Positions 1-7,087 of a stretch of DNA of 18,784 nucleotides are shown piece by piece. A program made the translations under genes and the position numbers. Under the pieces are notes generated by a model, which worked only from the letters and a program-made list of their open reading frames with translations, searched no databases and was not told where the DNA came from. Positions within the stretch are counted from its first letter, which is position 1. Every line of letters begins with the position of its first letter. This DNA comes from Dysgonamonadaceae bacterium (GTDB taxonomy: Bacteria > Bacteroidota > Bacteroidia > Bacteroidales > Azobacteroidaceae). Location: the NCBI GenBank assembly GCA_031256015.1, contig JAIRRK010000152.1, positions 1 through 18,784 on the forward strand, written 5' to 3'.

Positions 1-560
1 CGGATGCCGTTTTCGATACGTGCTTCGGTTCGATAGTCAACCGACCATGTCGATGAATTAAAATCGAACGATTCGCCCTGATACCACAGTTGCATGCCTT
101 TGTTGTCGTAAGCGGCGGTGTACCGTTGCTTTTCGTTCCAAATGAATTCAGACTCTTCCTTTGTGTTCACAAATTCACCGTTCGGCAATTGGTGGTATTC
201 GCGCACGGAAGCCCCACGGAACTCGTATGTTTCCGAGTCGTTGTTCCATTCATAGAGTCTCACGGACACAACATGCCCATAGACATCGTATTCACACTCA
301 TATTTCGATTTTTGTCCGTAACTATCTTCCCGATAAATGGTGGTAGGGCGCGCCGCTTGTTGTGCCGCGAGTCTGTTTGAGATTGTTCCCGACAATCCGG
401 GGAAAGCAAAAAGATTGCTCTCTTGCCGGGAATTGCGTAACGATGCTTTTTCATGTGTTCTTGAGTGTTTTTTCAGGAATTCGGTCATTCTTTGCGCGTT
501 CGCTTGTCCCGCAAAAAGGAAGCAGGACATCATTACTAAGTAAAGTACGTTTCTGTTCAT
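1..560 (-). CDS. Secreted protein of unknown function, 3' part beyond the left edge
   Basis: The reading frame is open from an ATG at 560 to the left edge, about 186 codons, with no stop in the window. The first residues form a standard Sec signal peptide: basic MNRN, a hydrophobic stretch, then AGQANA before Q, so cleavage is likely near residue 23. The mature part is rich in Tyr, Asn, Glu and Gln. It shows loosely repeated pieces of the kind Tyr-Asp-x-x-Gly followed by aromatic residues (YDVYGHVVSVRLYEW, then YDNKGMQLWYQGE), which suggests a repetitive beta-rich surface protein. I do not recognise the family. Bacteroidota proteins with such pieces often end in a T9SS sorting domain, but that end is outside the window. 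A promoter-like pair lies about 50 bases upstream. The gene is divergent from dapB. That this is a real gene is well supported; its function is unknown. Confidence 0.75.
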   Translation of the reverse strand, partial: MNRNVLYLVMMSCFLFAGQANAQRMTEFLKKHSRTHEKASLRNSRQESNLFAFPGLSGTISNRLAAQQAARPTTIYREDSYGQKSKYECEYDVYGHVVSVRLYEWNNDSETYEFRGASVREYHQLPNGEFVNTKEESEFIWNEKQRYTAAYDNKGMQLWYQGESFDFNSSTWSVDYRTEARIENGI

Positions 561-609
561 AATTTTGATGATTTAATTAAAAATAAATTTGGTATAAACT
601 TGAAAGGTG

Positions 610-639
610 CGAAGATAAGTGAAATTATCGGAATAACAA
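610..639 (-). promoter_or_regulatory. Putative promoter of the left-edge secreted protein
   Basis: On the minus strand TTG (637-639) is followed 22 bases later (start to start) by TATCTTCG (617-610). This is one mismatch from the Bacteroidetes -7 consensus TAnnTTTG, with suitable spacing to the -33 element. Transcription would start near 605, giving a leader of about 45 bases. This is a sequence match only. Confidence 0.4.
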
Positions 640-770
640 TTTATATAGTAAAAAAATAGCAAAAAACCCCTCCGCCTTGTTTCCGGATGAAGTATCGATA
701 AAACCGTGAGGCAAAATCGGCATATCGCACATTTCCGTTGAACGTTCTTATTAAATACAAATTTTTTATG

Positions 771-778
771 TAAGTTTG
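771..778 (+). promoter_or_regulatory. Putative -7 promoter element of the dapB-lepB-WbqC cluster
   Basis: TAAGTTTG matches the Bacteroidetes -7 element TAnnTTTG exactly and lies 28 bases before the dapB ATG, giving a leader of about 20 bases. The -33 position holds TTA rather than TTG, so the upstream half is weak. Apart from this site and the divergent promoter at 610-639, the 561-805 interval shows nothing I can name. Confidence 0.45.
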
Positions 779-805
779 CAAATCCAAATAATTCAAGGTA
801 CTTTC

Positions 806-1525
806 ATGAAAATAGCATTAATCGGTTACGGGAAAATGGGACGCGCGATTGAAGAAATCGCACAAAGCAGAGGCAATGAAATAGTTTCGATTATCGATAT
901 AGATAATCAGGAAGATTTTGATTCTTCCGCTTTCTTATCTGCCGATGCAGCCATTGAATTTACTCGCCCCGAAACGGCTTTCTCCAATTATAAGAAATGT
1001 TTTGAACGAAATATGCCTGTTGTCGCGGGTACTACCGGATGGCTGCAATACATGGATGAAGTGAAAAAAGAGTGTGCCGAAAAAGGGCAAACTTTTTTTT
1101 ATGCTTCGAACTACAGCATAGGAGTCAATATCTTTTTTGCCGTAAATAAATACCTCGCCCGGATAATGAATAAATTTCCTCCATACGATGTGTACATGGA
1201 GGAAGTTCATCATATTCATAAGTTGGACTCTCCGAGCGGAACCGGCATTACTTTGGCCGAAGGAATATTGGAAAATATCGACCGGAAAAAACAATGGAAA
1301 GAAGCCGAAAAAGGAAATCCGGACGATTTGCTCATTCATTCGAAAAGAGAGGGAGAAGTTCCCGGTATTCATGAAATTATTTACGAGTCGGATGCGGATG
1401 TTATCCGAATAAAACACGATGCGAAAAGCCGAAAAGGATTTGCTTTGGGTGCCGTATTGGCCGCCGAATTCGTAAAAGGAAAAAAAGGATTCCTGACAAT
1501 GAACGATATGCTGAATTTAGGTTAA
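806..1525 (+). CDS. dapB: 4-hydroxy-tetrahydrodipicolinate reductase (DapB)
   Basis: DapB reduces 4-hydroxy-tetrahydrodipicolinate with NAD(P)H in the cytoplasm, a step toward meso-diaminopimelate for peptidoglycan and lysine. The 239-residue protein has the N-terminal nucleotide-binding GYGKMG (residues 7-12), GTTGW (75-79), ASNYSIGVN (100-108) and the signature EVHHIHKLDSPSGTG (133-147). That signature contains the catalytic His pair (135-136) and the Lys (139) expected for this family. The ATG at 806 is preferred over an in-frame TTG at 776, because MKIALIGYGKMG is the usual family start and the TTG lies inside the predicted -7 element. It is first in a same-strand run, 20 bases before lepB. 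No anomaly is seen. Confidence 0.96.
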   Translation: MKIALIGYGKMGRAIEEIAQSRGNEIVSIIDIDNQEDFDSSAFLSADAAIEFTRPETAFSNYKKCFERNMPVVAGTTGWLQYMDEVKKECAEKGQTFFYASNYSIGVNIFFAVNKYLARIMNKFPPYDVYMEEVHHIHKLDSPSGTGITLAEGILENIDRKKQWKEAEKGNPDDLLIHSKREGEVPGIHEIIYESDADVIRIKHDAKSRKGFALGAVLAAEFVKGKKGFLTMNDMLNLG

Positions 1526-1545
1526 ACAAATAATAATTATATCTT

Positions 1546-3012
1546 ATGAGTAATCAATCTTCTGAAACTCAAGTTGAAACAACTGCAAAAAAAAGAGTGC
1601 TCGCAACAAAAAAATCGCAATGGATTAAATTTTCAATAATTACATTACTCTATGTCCTGTTTGTTATATGGGACAATAATTATTGGCTACTGTTCGGAAT
1701 TCCCCTGATTTTCGATATTTATATTTCCAAAGTAATTCCCTGGGACGGATGGAAAAAATCGGAAAATAAAGTGCTGAAAAAAATAGCCGATTGGGTCGAT
1801 GCTATTGTTTTCGCCCTGATTGCGGTTTACTTTATCAATATCTTTATCTTTCAGAATTATCAGATTCCGAGTTCTTCCCTTGAAAAAACCCTGCTGGTCG
1901 GAGATTTTTTATTCGTAAGTAAAGTGAGTTACGGCCCTCGTGTGCCGAATACGCCTTTGGCTTTCCCTTTAACACATCATACGCTGCCGATTATCAACAC
2001 GAAATCCTATTCCGATTGGCCTTCTTGGGATTATAAACGATTAAAAGGCTTCGGAACGGTGAAACGAAACGATATTGTTGTTTTTAACTTCCCGGCCGGA
2101 GACACCGTAGCCGTCAATGTTCCCAATCCGGACTATTACGATTTGGTTTATCACAATGGTCGCGAGCGAGTGAACTCGGATAGAGGAGTTTTCGGCAAAG
2201 TGGTTTATCGACCGGTGGACAGAAGAGAAAATTTCGTGAAACGCTGTGTCGGAATGCCGGGCGATACAATCCGAATTATCGATAACAAAGTCTATATCGA
2301 CAATGTCGAGCAACCGACTCCGAAAGGAGTTCAGTACAATTATTTCGTGGAAACGAGAGGACAATCATTGACCGAAAAACAGTTTCAAAAATTGGGTGTA
2401 AGTAAGGATGACAGACAATTACTGAATCATTTTATGAATGTTCAACCTTTTTTTGAAGCATTGGGAATCACAAAAAACGAGTACGGCAATTACAATCCCG
2501 TTTACCGATTACCCCTTACGCAAGAGGCTTACGACTTCTTGAAAAGAAGCGACTGGTTTACATCGATTCGTATCGAATCGGACCGGATTTTGGGCAATTC
2601 ATCGCCGACATATCCCTATTCATATAATACGGGATGGACTCGCGATAATTTCGGCCCGCTTTGGATTCCCGCTGCGGGAGAAACCATTTTGCTGACAGAT
2701 GAAAACATCGCTCTTTATTCTCGCTGCATCGTTAATTATGAAGGAAACGTGTTGAGAAAAGACGGAAATAAAGTTTACCTGAACGGAGTTCTTTCAAACA
2801 GTTACACCTTCAAATATGATTACTACTTTATGATGGGAGATAACCGTCATAACTCTGCCGACTCGCGTGCATGGGGATTTGTTCCGGAAGACCATATCGT
2901 AGGAAAACCCATCTTGATATGGATGTCGTTGGATAAAGATAAAGGTTTATTCGGCGGGAAAATCAGATGGAACCGACTGTTTCGGATGGTCGACTCCATC
3001 GATAAAGAATAA
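1546..3012 (+). CDS. lepB: Signal peptidase I (LepB), long Bacteroidales form
   Basis: This membrane serine protease removes signal peptides from exported proteins on the outer face of the inner membrane. The 488 residues begin with hydrophobic segments at about 30-62 and 86-104. The catalytic serine box follows at IPSSSLEKTL, with Ser111 as predicted nucleophile; Leu112 stands where most homologues have Met. KRCVGMPGD (232-240) carries the predicted general-base Lys232. GDNRHNSADSRAWG (431-444) is the conserved C-terminal box. About 190 residues separate the last two boxes, which makes the protein longer than E. coli LepB (324 residues); long forms are usual in Bacteroidales. It lies between dapB and a WbqC-family gene with 5 bases to the latter, so co-transcription is likely. 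Confidence 0.95.
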   Translation: MSNQSSETQVETTAKKRVLATKKSQWIKFSIITLLYVLFVIWDNNYWLLFGIPLIFDIYISKVIPWDGWKKSENKVLKKIADWVDAIVFALIAVYFINIFIFQNYQIPSSSLEKTLLVGDFLFVSKVSYGPRVPNTPLAFPLTHHTLPIINTKSYSDWPSWDYKRLKGFGTVKRNDIVVFNFPAGDTVAVNVPNPDYYDLVYHNGRERVNSDRGVFGKVVYRPVDRRENFVKRCVGMPGDTIRIIDNKVYIDNVEQPTPKGVQYNYFVETRGQSLTEKQFQKLGVSKDDRQLLNHFMNVQPFFEALGITKNEYGNYNPVYRLPLTQEAYDFLKRSDWFTSIRIESDRILGNSSPTYPYSYNTGWTRDNFGPLWIPAAGETILLTDENIALYSRCIVNYEGNVLRKDGNKVYLNGVLSNSYTFKYDYYFMMGDNRHNSADSRAWGFVPEDHIVGKPILIWMSLDKDKGLFGGKIRWNRLFRMVDSIDKE

Positions 3013-3017
3013 ATTTC

Positions 3018-3659
3018 ATGAATAAAATTATTCTGACGGCGGCCTATTTGGCTCCTGTGGAATATTATATCCTGATGAACTCTTTCCGGGATGTAATAAT
3101 CGAAAAACAGGATAATTATATGAAACAAACCTATCGAAATCGTTGTATTATTATCGGTTCCAACGGCTTGCAAACGCTGACCGTCCCCGTAGAAAAGCCG
3201 AAATCGGACAAGTGCCCGACAAAAGATATTCGGATTTCGGAACACGGAAATTGGCAACATTTACATTGGAATGCCATTGTTTCGGCCTACGGTTCCTCTC
3301 CGTTTTTCGAATATTATGCCGATGAATTTCATCCGTTTTATGAAAAGAAGCCGGAATTTTTATTCGACTTCACCGAGGAATTGCGGATTTTACTCTGTTC
3401 GTTATTGGATATTTCTCCCCGAATAAGCTATTCGGAACAATATAAAACCGGGTTAAATCCGGAAGAACGGGATTTGAGAGAAATGATTCATCCCAAAAAA
3501 GATTTTTATCTAAATAAGTTTAGGCCTTACCGGCAGGTTTTTGAAAATAAATACGGCTTCTTACCTAATCCGAGTATCATTGACCTTTTATTTAATATGG
3601 GTCCGGAATCCGTTTTGTATTTATCGTTTGACTGCGATTCAAACTGCCGAATATTGTGA
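3018..3659 (+). CDS. WbqC-family protein
   Basis: This 213-residue protein is recognised as WbqC-like from its start (NKIILTAAYLAPVEYYILM), the KQTYRNRC segment near residue 38, the Trp/His-rich HGNWQHLHWNAI near 75-86, and FFEYYADEF near 94-103. The family was named from O-antigen clusters, but its biochemical role is not established to my knowledge. It has no signal peptide or membrane helix and should be cytoplasmic. It starts 5 bases after lepB, so it is probably translated from the same mRNA; a link to export or envelope assembly is inference from position only. The last ten or so residues (DCDSNCRIL) run into the repeat-bearing spacer and may be a lineage-specific tail. Confidence 0.85.
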   Translation: MNKIILTAAYLAPVEYYILMNSFRDVIIEKQDNYMKQTYRNRCIIIGSNGLQTLTVPVEKPKSDKCPTKDIRISEHGNWQHLHWNAIVSAYGSSPFFEYYADEFHPFYEKKPEFLFDFTEELRILLCSLLDISPRISYSEQYKTGLNPEERDLREMIHPKKDFYLNKFRPYRQVFENKYGFLPNPSIIDLLFNMGPESVLYLSFDCDSNCRIL

Positions 3660-3681
3660 TGAATAACAGTATTTTAAAGTA

Positions 3682-3804
3682 GTCCGACCAAACTTTTTCG
3701 GGGCTACGAAAAACTTTCTCGGGGCTACGAAAAAACTTTTCGGGGCTACGAAAAAACTTTTCGGGACTACGAAAAAGATTATTAGTCTTCCGAAAAAGTT
3801 TATC
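3682..3804. repeat. 21-bp tandem array between the WbqC gene and pyrH
   Basis: Three adjacent 21-bp units (3700-3720, 3721-3741, 3742-3762) consist of GGGGCTACG, a run of A, then CTTTTC or CTTTCTC. A diverged unit follows at 3763-3783, and further degenerate pieces lie at 3682-3699 and 3784-3804. Units 2 and 3 are identical. Because 21 is a multiple of three, the array stays open on the minus strand and would encode a repeated FRSPEKF-type heptapeptide, but I see no support for a real gene there. Function unknown; replication slippage could generate it. Confidence 0.9.
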
Positions 3805-3818
3805 GGTCACTTTACAGA

Positions 3819-3852
3819 GCTCGGGAGCGAGCAGGTCGCAGCTCGGAGCGAC
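3819..3852. other. GC-rich double hairpin in the pyrH upstream spacer
   Basis: In an AT-rich neighbourhood, 3811-3890 is strikingly GC-rich. It holds two short inverted repeats: GCTCG/CGAGC with a 4-base loop (3819-3832), and GTCGC/GCGAC with an 8-base loop (3835-3852). No T-run follows, so a standard intrinsic terminator is unlikely. The word GTCGCAGCTCGG (3835-3846) recurs at 14560-14571 beside the other tandem array. Confidence 0.6.
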
Positions 3853-3938
3853 GGCTCAAGAGGGGAGGGTGCGCGGCTCGGAAGAAAGCGAATATTTTAA
3901 TTCAAAAGAAGAAATAACGATTAGTCAAAACCTTTTTG

Positions 3939-3946
3939 TATTTTTG
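3939..3946 (+). promoter_or_regulatory. Putative -7 promoter element of the pyrH cluster
   Basis: TATTTTTG fits TAnnTTTG and lies 35 bases before the pyrH ATG. No TTG is found at the expected -33 distance. The site would separate pyrH-frr-rsgA from the dapB cluster, which agrees with the long spacer. Confidence 0.4.
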
Positions 3947-3980
3947 CAGTCAGGTAACAAATCCAATTAATTTTTATTGT

Positions 3981-4688
3981 ATGAAATATAAGCGTATTCT
4001 TCTGAAATTGAGCGGAGAATCCCTGATGGGAGAAAAACAATACGGAATCGACGAAAAACGTTTGGAAGATTACGCCAAACAAATTAAAGAAATCATGAAG
4101 CTGAATATTCAACCGGCCATCGTTATCGGCGGCGGAAATATTTTCCGCGGATTAAGCGGAGCAGCCAAAGGATTCGACCGGGTGAAAGGCGACCAAATGG
4201 GAATGTTGGCAACCGTCATCAACAGTCTGGCCTTATCGTCGGCCTTGGAGAAGGAAAACATCAAAGGAAATGTGTTTACCGCAACACGAATCGACCCTGT
4301 CGGAAAGTTGTATCTGAAACAAGACGTCGTGGACGCCTTGAACAGAGGCGAAGCAGCCATCCTTTCGGGAGGGACGGGCAATCCGTTTTTTACGACCGAT
4401 ACGGCATCTGTTTTGCGGGCGGTCGAGTTGGACGCTGACGTTATGTTGAAAGGAACCCGAGTTGACGGAATTTATACCTCCGACCCGGAAAAAGATGCTT
4501 CCGCAACGAAATTCGATTCTGTTTCGTACGATGAAATCTATCGCAGAGGATTGAAAATAATGGATTTGACGGCAACTACTTTGGCCAAAGACAATAATCT
4601 TCCCATCGTCGTTTTCGATATGGATACGCCGGGCAATCTTAAAAGAGTGTTATCGGGAGAAAATATAGGAACACGGGTTCATAATTGA
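3981..4688 (+). CDS. pyrH: UMP kinase (PyrH)
   Basis: PyrH phosphorylates UMP to UDP with ATP in the cytoplasm and supplies pyrimidine nucleotides. The 235-residue protein shows the amino-acid-kinase fold signatures KLSGESLMG (residues 9-17), VIGGGNIFRG (48-57), KGDQMGMLATVINSLAL (69-85), and the nucleotide-binding GGTGNPFFTTDTAS (130-143) followed by KGTRVDGIYTSDP (157-169). The length matches the family. The ATG at 3981 is chosen because MKYKRILLKLSGES is the standard N-terminus; an upstream in-frame start at 3936 would overlap the promoter. It is followed 37 bases later by frr, a common bacterial pairing. Confidence 0.97.
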   Translation: MKYKRILLKLSGESLMGEKQYGIDEKRLEDYAKQIKEIMKLNIQPAIVIGGGNIFRGLSGAAKGFDRVKGDQMGMLATVINSLALSSALEKENIKGNVFTATRIDPVGKLYLKQDVVDALNRGEAAILSGGTGNPFFTTDTASVLRAVELDADVMLKGTRVDGIYTSDPEKDASATKFDSVSYDEIYRRGLKIMDLTATTLAKDNNLPIVVFDMDTPGNLKRVLSGENIGTRVHN

Positions 4689-4725
4689 ATAAAAACAACT
4701 TAATTAATTTTCAAATCAATATATT

Positions 4726-5286
4726 ATGAGTGCAATCAAAGAAATATTAGATCAATCCGAGGCAAAAATGACTCAAGCATTGACTTTCCTCGAAGATGTG
4801 TTGCTGCGTGTACGCGCCGGCAAAGCGAATGTGCATATTTTAGACGGAATCAAAGTGGAATATTACGGCAGTTCGGTGCCTTTGTCGAATGTGGCAACTG
4901 TTTCCACGCCCGATGCGAAGACCATCACGGTTTTGCCTTGGGAAAAAGGAATGTTTACCACGATAGAAAAAGCCATTCAGGATTCGGACGTAGGCATTAC
5001 TCCCGAAAATAACGGTGAAATTATTCGTCTGGGAATACCTCCGTTAACCGAAGAACGACGAAAAGCTTTGGTGAAACAATCCCGGTCCGAAGCCGAAAGC
5101 GCAAAAATAGGTGTCCGCAACGCTCGCCGCGATGCAAATGACGCCGTGAAAAAAGCCGTAAAAGAAGGTGTTTCGGAAGATGAAGGAAAAGAAACGGAAG
5201 GAGCAGTGCAAAAACTTCACGATAAATATCTGAAGAAAATAGAAGAAGTCTTGGCTGCCAAAGAAAAAGAAATAATGACCGTATAA
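4726..5286 (+). CDS. frr: Ribosome recycling factor (RRF)
   Basis: RRF, with EF-G, splits the post-termination ribosome so that its subunits can be reused. At 186 residues the length is typical. The long helical arms and family signatures are visible: RVRAGKAN near residue 29, [17 protein letters not shown] near 45-61, and [18 protein letters not shown] near 101-118. The C-terminal half is rich in charged residues, as expected for the helical domain I. The rsgA start codon comes 2 bases after its stop, so the two are probably translationally coupled. Confidence 0.97.
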   Translation: MSAIKEILDQSEAKMTQALTFLEDVLLRVRAGKANVHILDGIKVEYYGSSVPLSNVATVSTPDAKTITVLPWEKGMFTTIEKAIQDSDVGITPENNGEIIRLGIPPLTEERRKALVKQSRSEAESAKIGVRNARRDANDAVKKAVKEGVSEDEGKETEGAVQKLHDKYLKKIEEVLAAKEKEIMTV

Positions 5287-5288
5287 TC

Positions 5289-6221
5289 TTGAAAGGGCTT
5301 GTTGTTAAGAATACCGGCAGTCAGTATCGGATAAAAACGGAAGACAATCGTTTTGTCGATGCTAAGCTGAAAGGCAATTTCCGTTTGAAAGATATTCAGA
5401 GTACCAATCCCGTTTCGGTGGGAGATATTGTCGGAATAGAAGAAAATCGGGACGGAAATGCCTTTATTCATGAAATCGACGACCGGAAGAATTACATCGT
5501 TCGTCGTTCGTCGAATCTTTCCAAACAATCGCATATCATTGCCGCGAATATCGACCGGGCTTTTTTGATAGCTACCGTTAATTATCCGGTTACATCAACT
5601 GTTTTTATCGATCGATTTCTGGCTACTGCGGAGGCTTACAGCATTCCGGTTTCCCTCTTTTTCAATAAAACGGACCGTTACAACGAAAGCGATTCGGAAT
5701 ACCTGAATGCAATGATTCATCTGTACGAAACAATCGGTTATCCTTGTTATCGGTTGTCGGCCGTCAAAGACGAAGATTTGACGTTCATACATCGGTTATT
5801 GAAAGATAAAATCACTTTATTTTCCGGTCATTCGGGAGTGGGGAAATCGACGCTGATAAACCGACTGATTCCGAAGGCGAATCAAAAAACGCAGGAAATA
5901 TCCGAATACCATAATAAAGGTATGCACACGACTACTTTCTCCGAGATGCTTGAATTGCCGGAAGGAGGGTATATCATCGATACTCCGGGCATCAAGGGCT
6001 TCGGTGTTTTTGATATGGAAGAGGTGGAAATATCGCACTATTTCCCCGAAATATTCAAATTTTCTCACGATTGTCGTTTCAATAACTGTTCGCACAGAAA
6101 AGAACCCGGATGCGCCGTTCTCAAAGCATTGGAAGAGCATCATATCAGCGAATCGCGGTATAAAAGTTATTTGAGTATGCTGGACGATAAAAATGAAAAT
6201 AAATACAGAGAAGCACAATGA
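5289..6221 (+). CDS. rsgA: Ribosome small subunit-dependent GTPase A (RsgA)
   Basis: RsgA is a late assembly factor that checks the 30S decoding centre by GTP hydrolysis. The 310 residues carry an N-terminal OB-fold (about 1-70), then a circularly permuted GTPase domain: G4 NKTD (126-129), G5-like SAVKDED (157-163), G1 GHSGVGKST (180-188), G2 HTTTF (213-217) and G3 DTPG (231-234). A C-terminal zinc site Cys262-x4-Cys267-x-His269-x5-Cys275 has the family spacing. The start is TTG at 5289. No in-frame ATG lies near, and [11 protein letters not shown] corresponds to the N-terminus I recall for Bacteroidales homologues. It sits 2 bases behind frr and overlaps the next gene by 4 bases. Confidence 0.96.
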   Translation: MKGLVVKNTGSQYRIKTEDNRFVDAKLKGNFRLKDIQSTNPVSVGDIVGIEENRDGNAFIHEIDDRKNYIVRRSSNLSKQSHIIAANIDRAFLIATVNYPVTSTVFIDRFLATAEAYSIPVSLFFNKTDRYNESDSEYLNAMIHLYETIGYPCYRLSAVKDEDLTFIHRLLKDKITLFSGHSGVGKSTLINRLIPKANQKTQEISEYHNKGMHTTTFSEMLELPEGGYIIDTPGIKGFGVFDMEEVEISHYFPEIFKFSHDCRFNNCSHRKEPGCAVLKALEEHHISESRYKSYLSMLDDKNENKYREAQ

Positions 6222-7087
6222 ATCTTTCTAAAAAAATGATTATTCAGGAGATAAAAGATTATATTTTTATCTTTTTGGGATTGTTTCTATATGCCATCGG
6301 TTGGACCGGCTTTTTCCTTCCCTCCGAAATCACAACCGGAGGCGTAACCGGTATAAGTGCTCTTGTTTTCTTCGCGACAAAAGTGCCGGTTTGGGTAACT
6401 TATTTGAGCATCAACAGCGTATTGCTCTTATTCTCAATCAAATTTTTCGGTTTCAAATTCAGTATAAAAACCATAATCAATGTTTTTATATTGACTTTTT
6501 TATTGTCGTTGTTCCAGTCGATAATCAAAGAGCCGTTGGTAAAACACGAACCTTTCATGAACTGTGTATTGGGCGGCGTCTTTTGCGGCGTGGGAATCGG
6601 ACTGGTTTTCAACTTTAAGGGAAGTACGGGCGGAACAGATATATTGGCTCTTCTTATCAATAAATATTATCGGATTTCGTTAGGAAAAGCCATGCTGTTT
6701 ATCGATGTTCTGATAATCAGCTCCACTTACCTGATTTTTCACAGCGTGGAAAAGATTGTTTACGGATTGGTATCCATGGCAATTATATCTTATTGCATCG
6801 ACTTGGTTTTGAATGGAGCGAAACAATCTGTCCAATTTTTTATTTTCTCCTCCAAGTACGATGAAATAGCCGATGCCATTATAAACGAAGTCGACAGAGG
6901 CTGTACCATTTTGGACGGTGTCGGCTGGTATTCGAAAAAAGAGGTGAAAATAATTGTCGTAATGGCAAAAAAGACCGAATCGGTAAGTATTTTCCGCATC
7001 GTGAATCGAATCGACCCGAAAGCCTTTATCTCGCAAGCTTCGGTAAGAGGTGTTTACGGCGAAGGCTTTGAGGAGATAAAAAGTTAA
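6218..7087 (+). CDS. YitT-family membrane protein (DUF161 plus DUF2179)
   Basis: This is a 289-residue integral membrane protein. Hydrophobic helices occur roughly at 13-34, 57-75, 85-103, 115-132, 158-174 and 181-198. The loop [10 protein letters not shown] (135-144) is characteristic of YitT proteins. A soluble C-terminal DUF2179 domain (about 205-285) holds the typical [17 protein letters not shown] and [15 protein letters not shown] segments. The molecular function of the family is not settled; transport has been suggested. The ATG overlaps the rsgA stop in an ATGA, implying translational coupling. Its TAA shares TTAA with the stop of the convergent gene. Confidence 0.93.
   Translation: MNLSKKMIIQEIKDYIFIFLGLFLYAIGWTGFFLPSEITTGGVTGISALVFFATKVPVWVTYLSINSVLLLFSIKFFGFKFSIKTIINVFILTFLLSLFQSIIKEPLVKHEPFMNCVLGGVFCGVGIGLVFNFKGSTGGTDILALLINKYYRISLGKAMLFIDVLIISSTYLIFHSVEKIVYGLVSMAIISYCIDLVLNGAKQSVQFFIFSSKYDEIADAIINEVDRGCTILDGVGWYSKKEVKIIVVMAKKTESVSIFRIVNRIDPKAFISQASVRGVYGEGFEEIKS

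Noticed and set aside
90..543. Several overlapping plus-strand reading frames at the left edge
   Set aside because: They are antisense to the secreted-protein frame, which has a signal peptide and stays open for 186 codons.
776..805. Upstream TTG start adding ten residues to DapB
   Set aside because: It lies within the predicted -7 promoter element, and the family N-terminus begins at the ATG at 806.
3592..3810. Minus-strand 72-residue reading frame made of FRSPEK repeats
   Set aside because: It is open mainly because the 21-bp array has no stop in that frame; the rest overlaps the WbqC gene antisense, and no promoter or homologous protein is evident.
3819..3852. GC hairpins before pyrH as an intrinsic terminator of the dapB cluster
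   Set aside because: The stems are only 5 bp and no T-run follows either one.
3936..3980. Upstream start adding 15 residues to PyrH
   Set aside because: The extension MYFCSQVTNPINFYC is unlike the family, overlaps the promoter element, and the ATG at 3981 gives the normal length.
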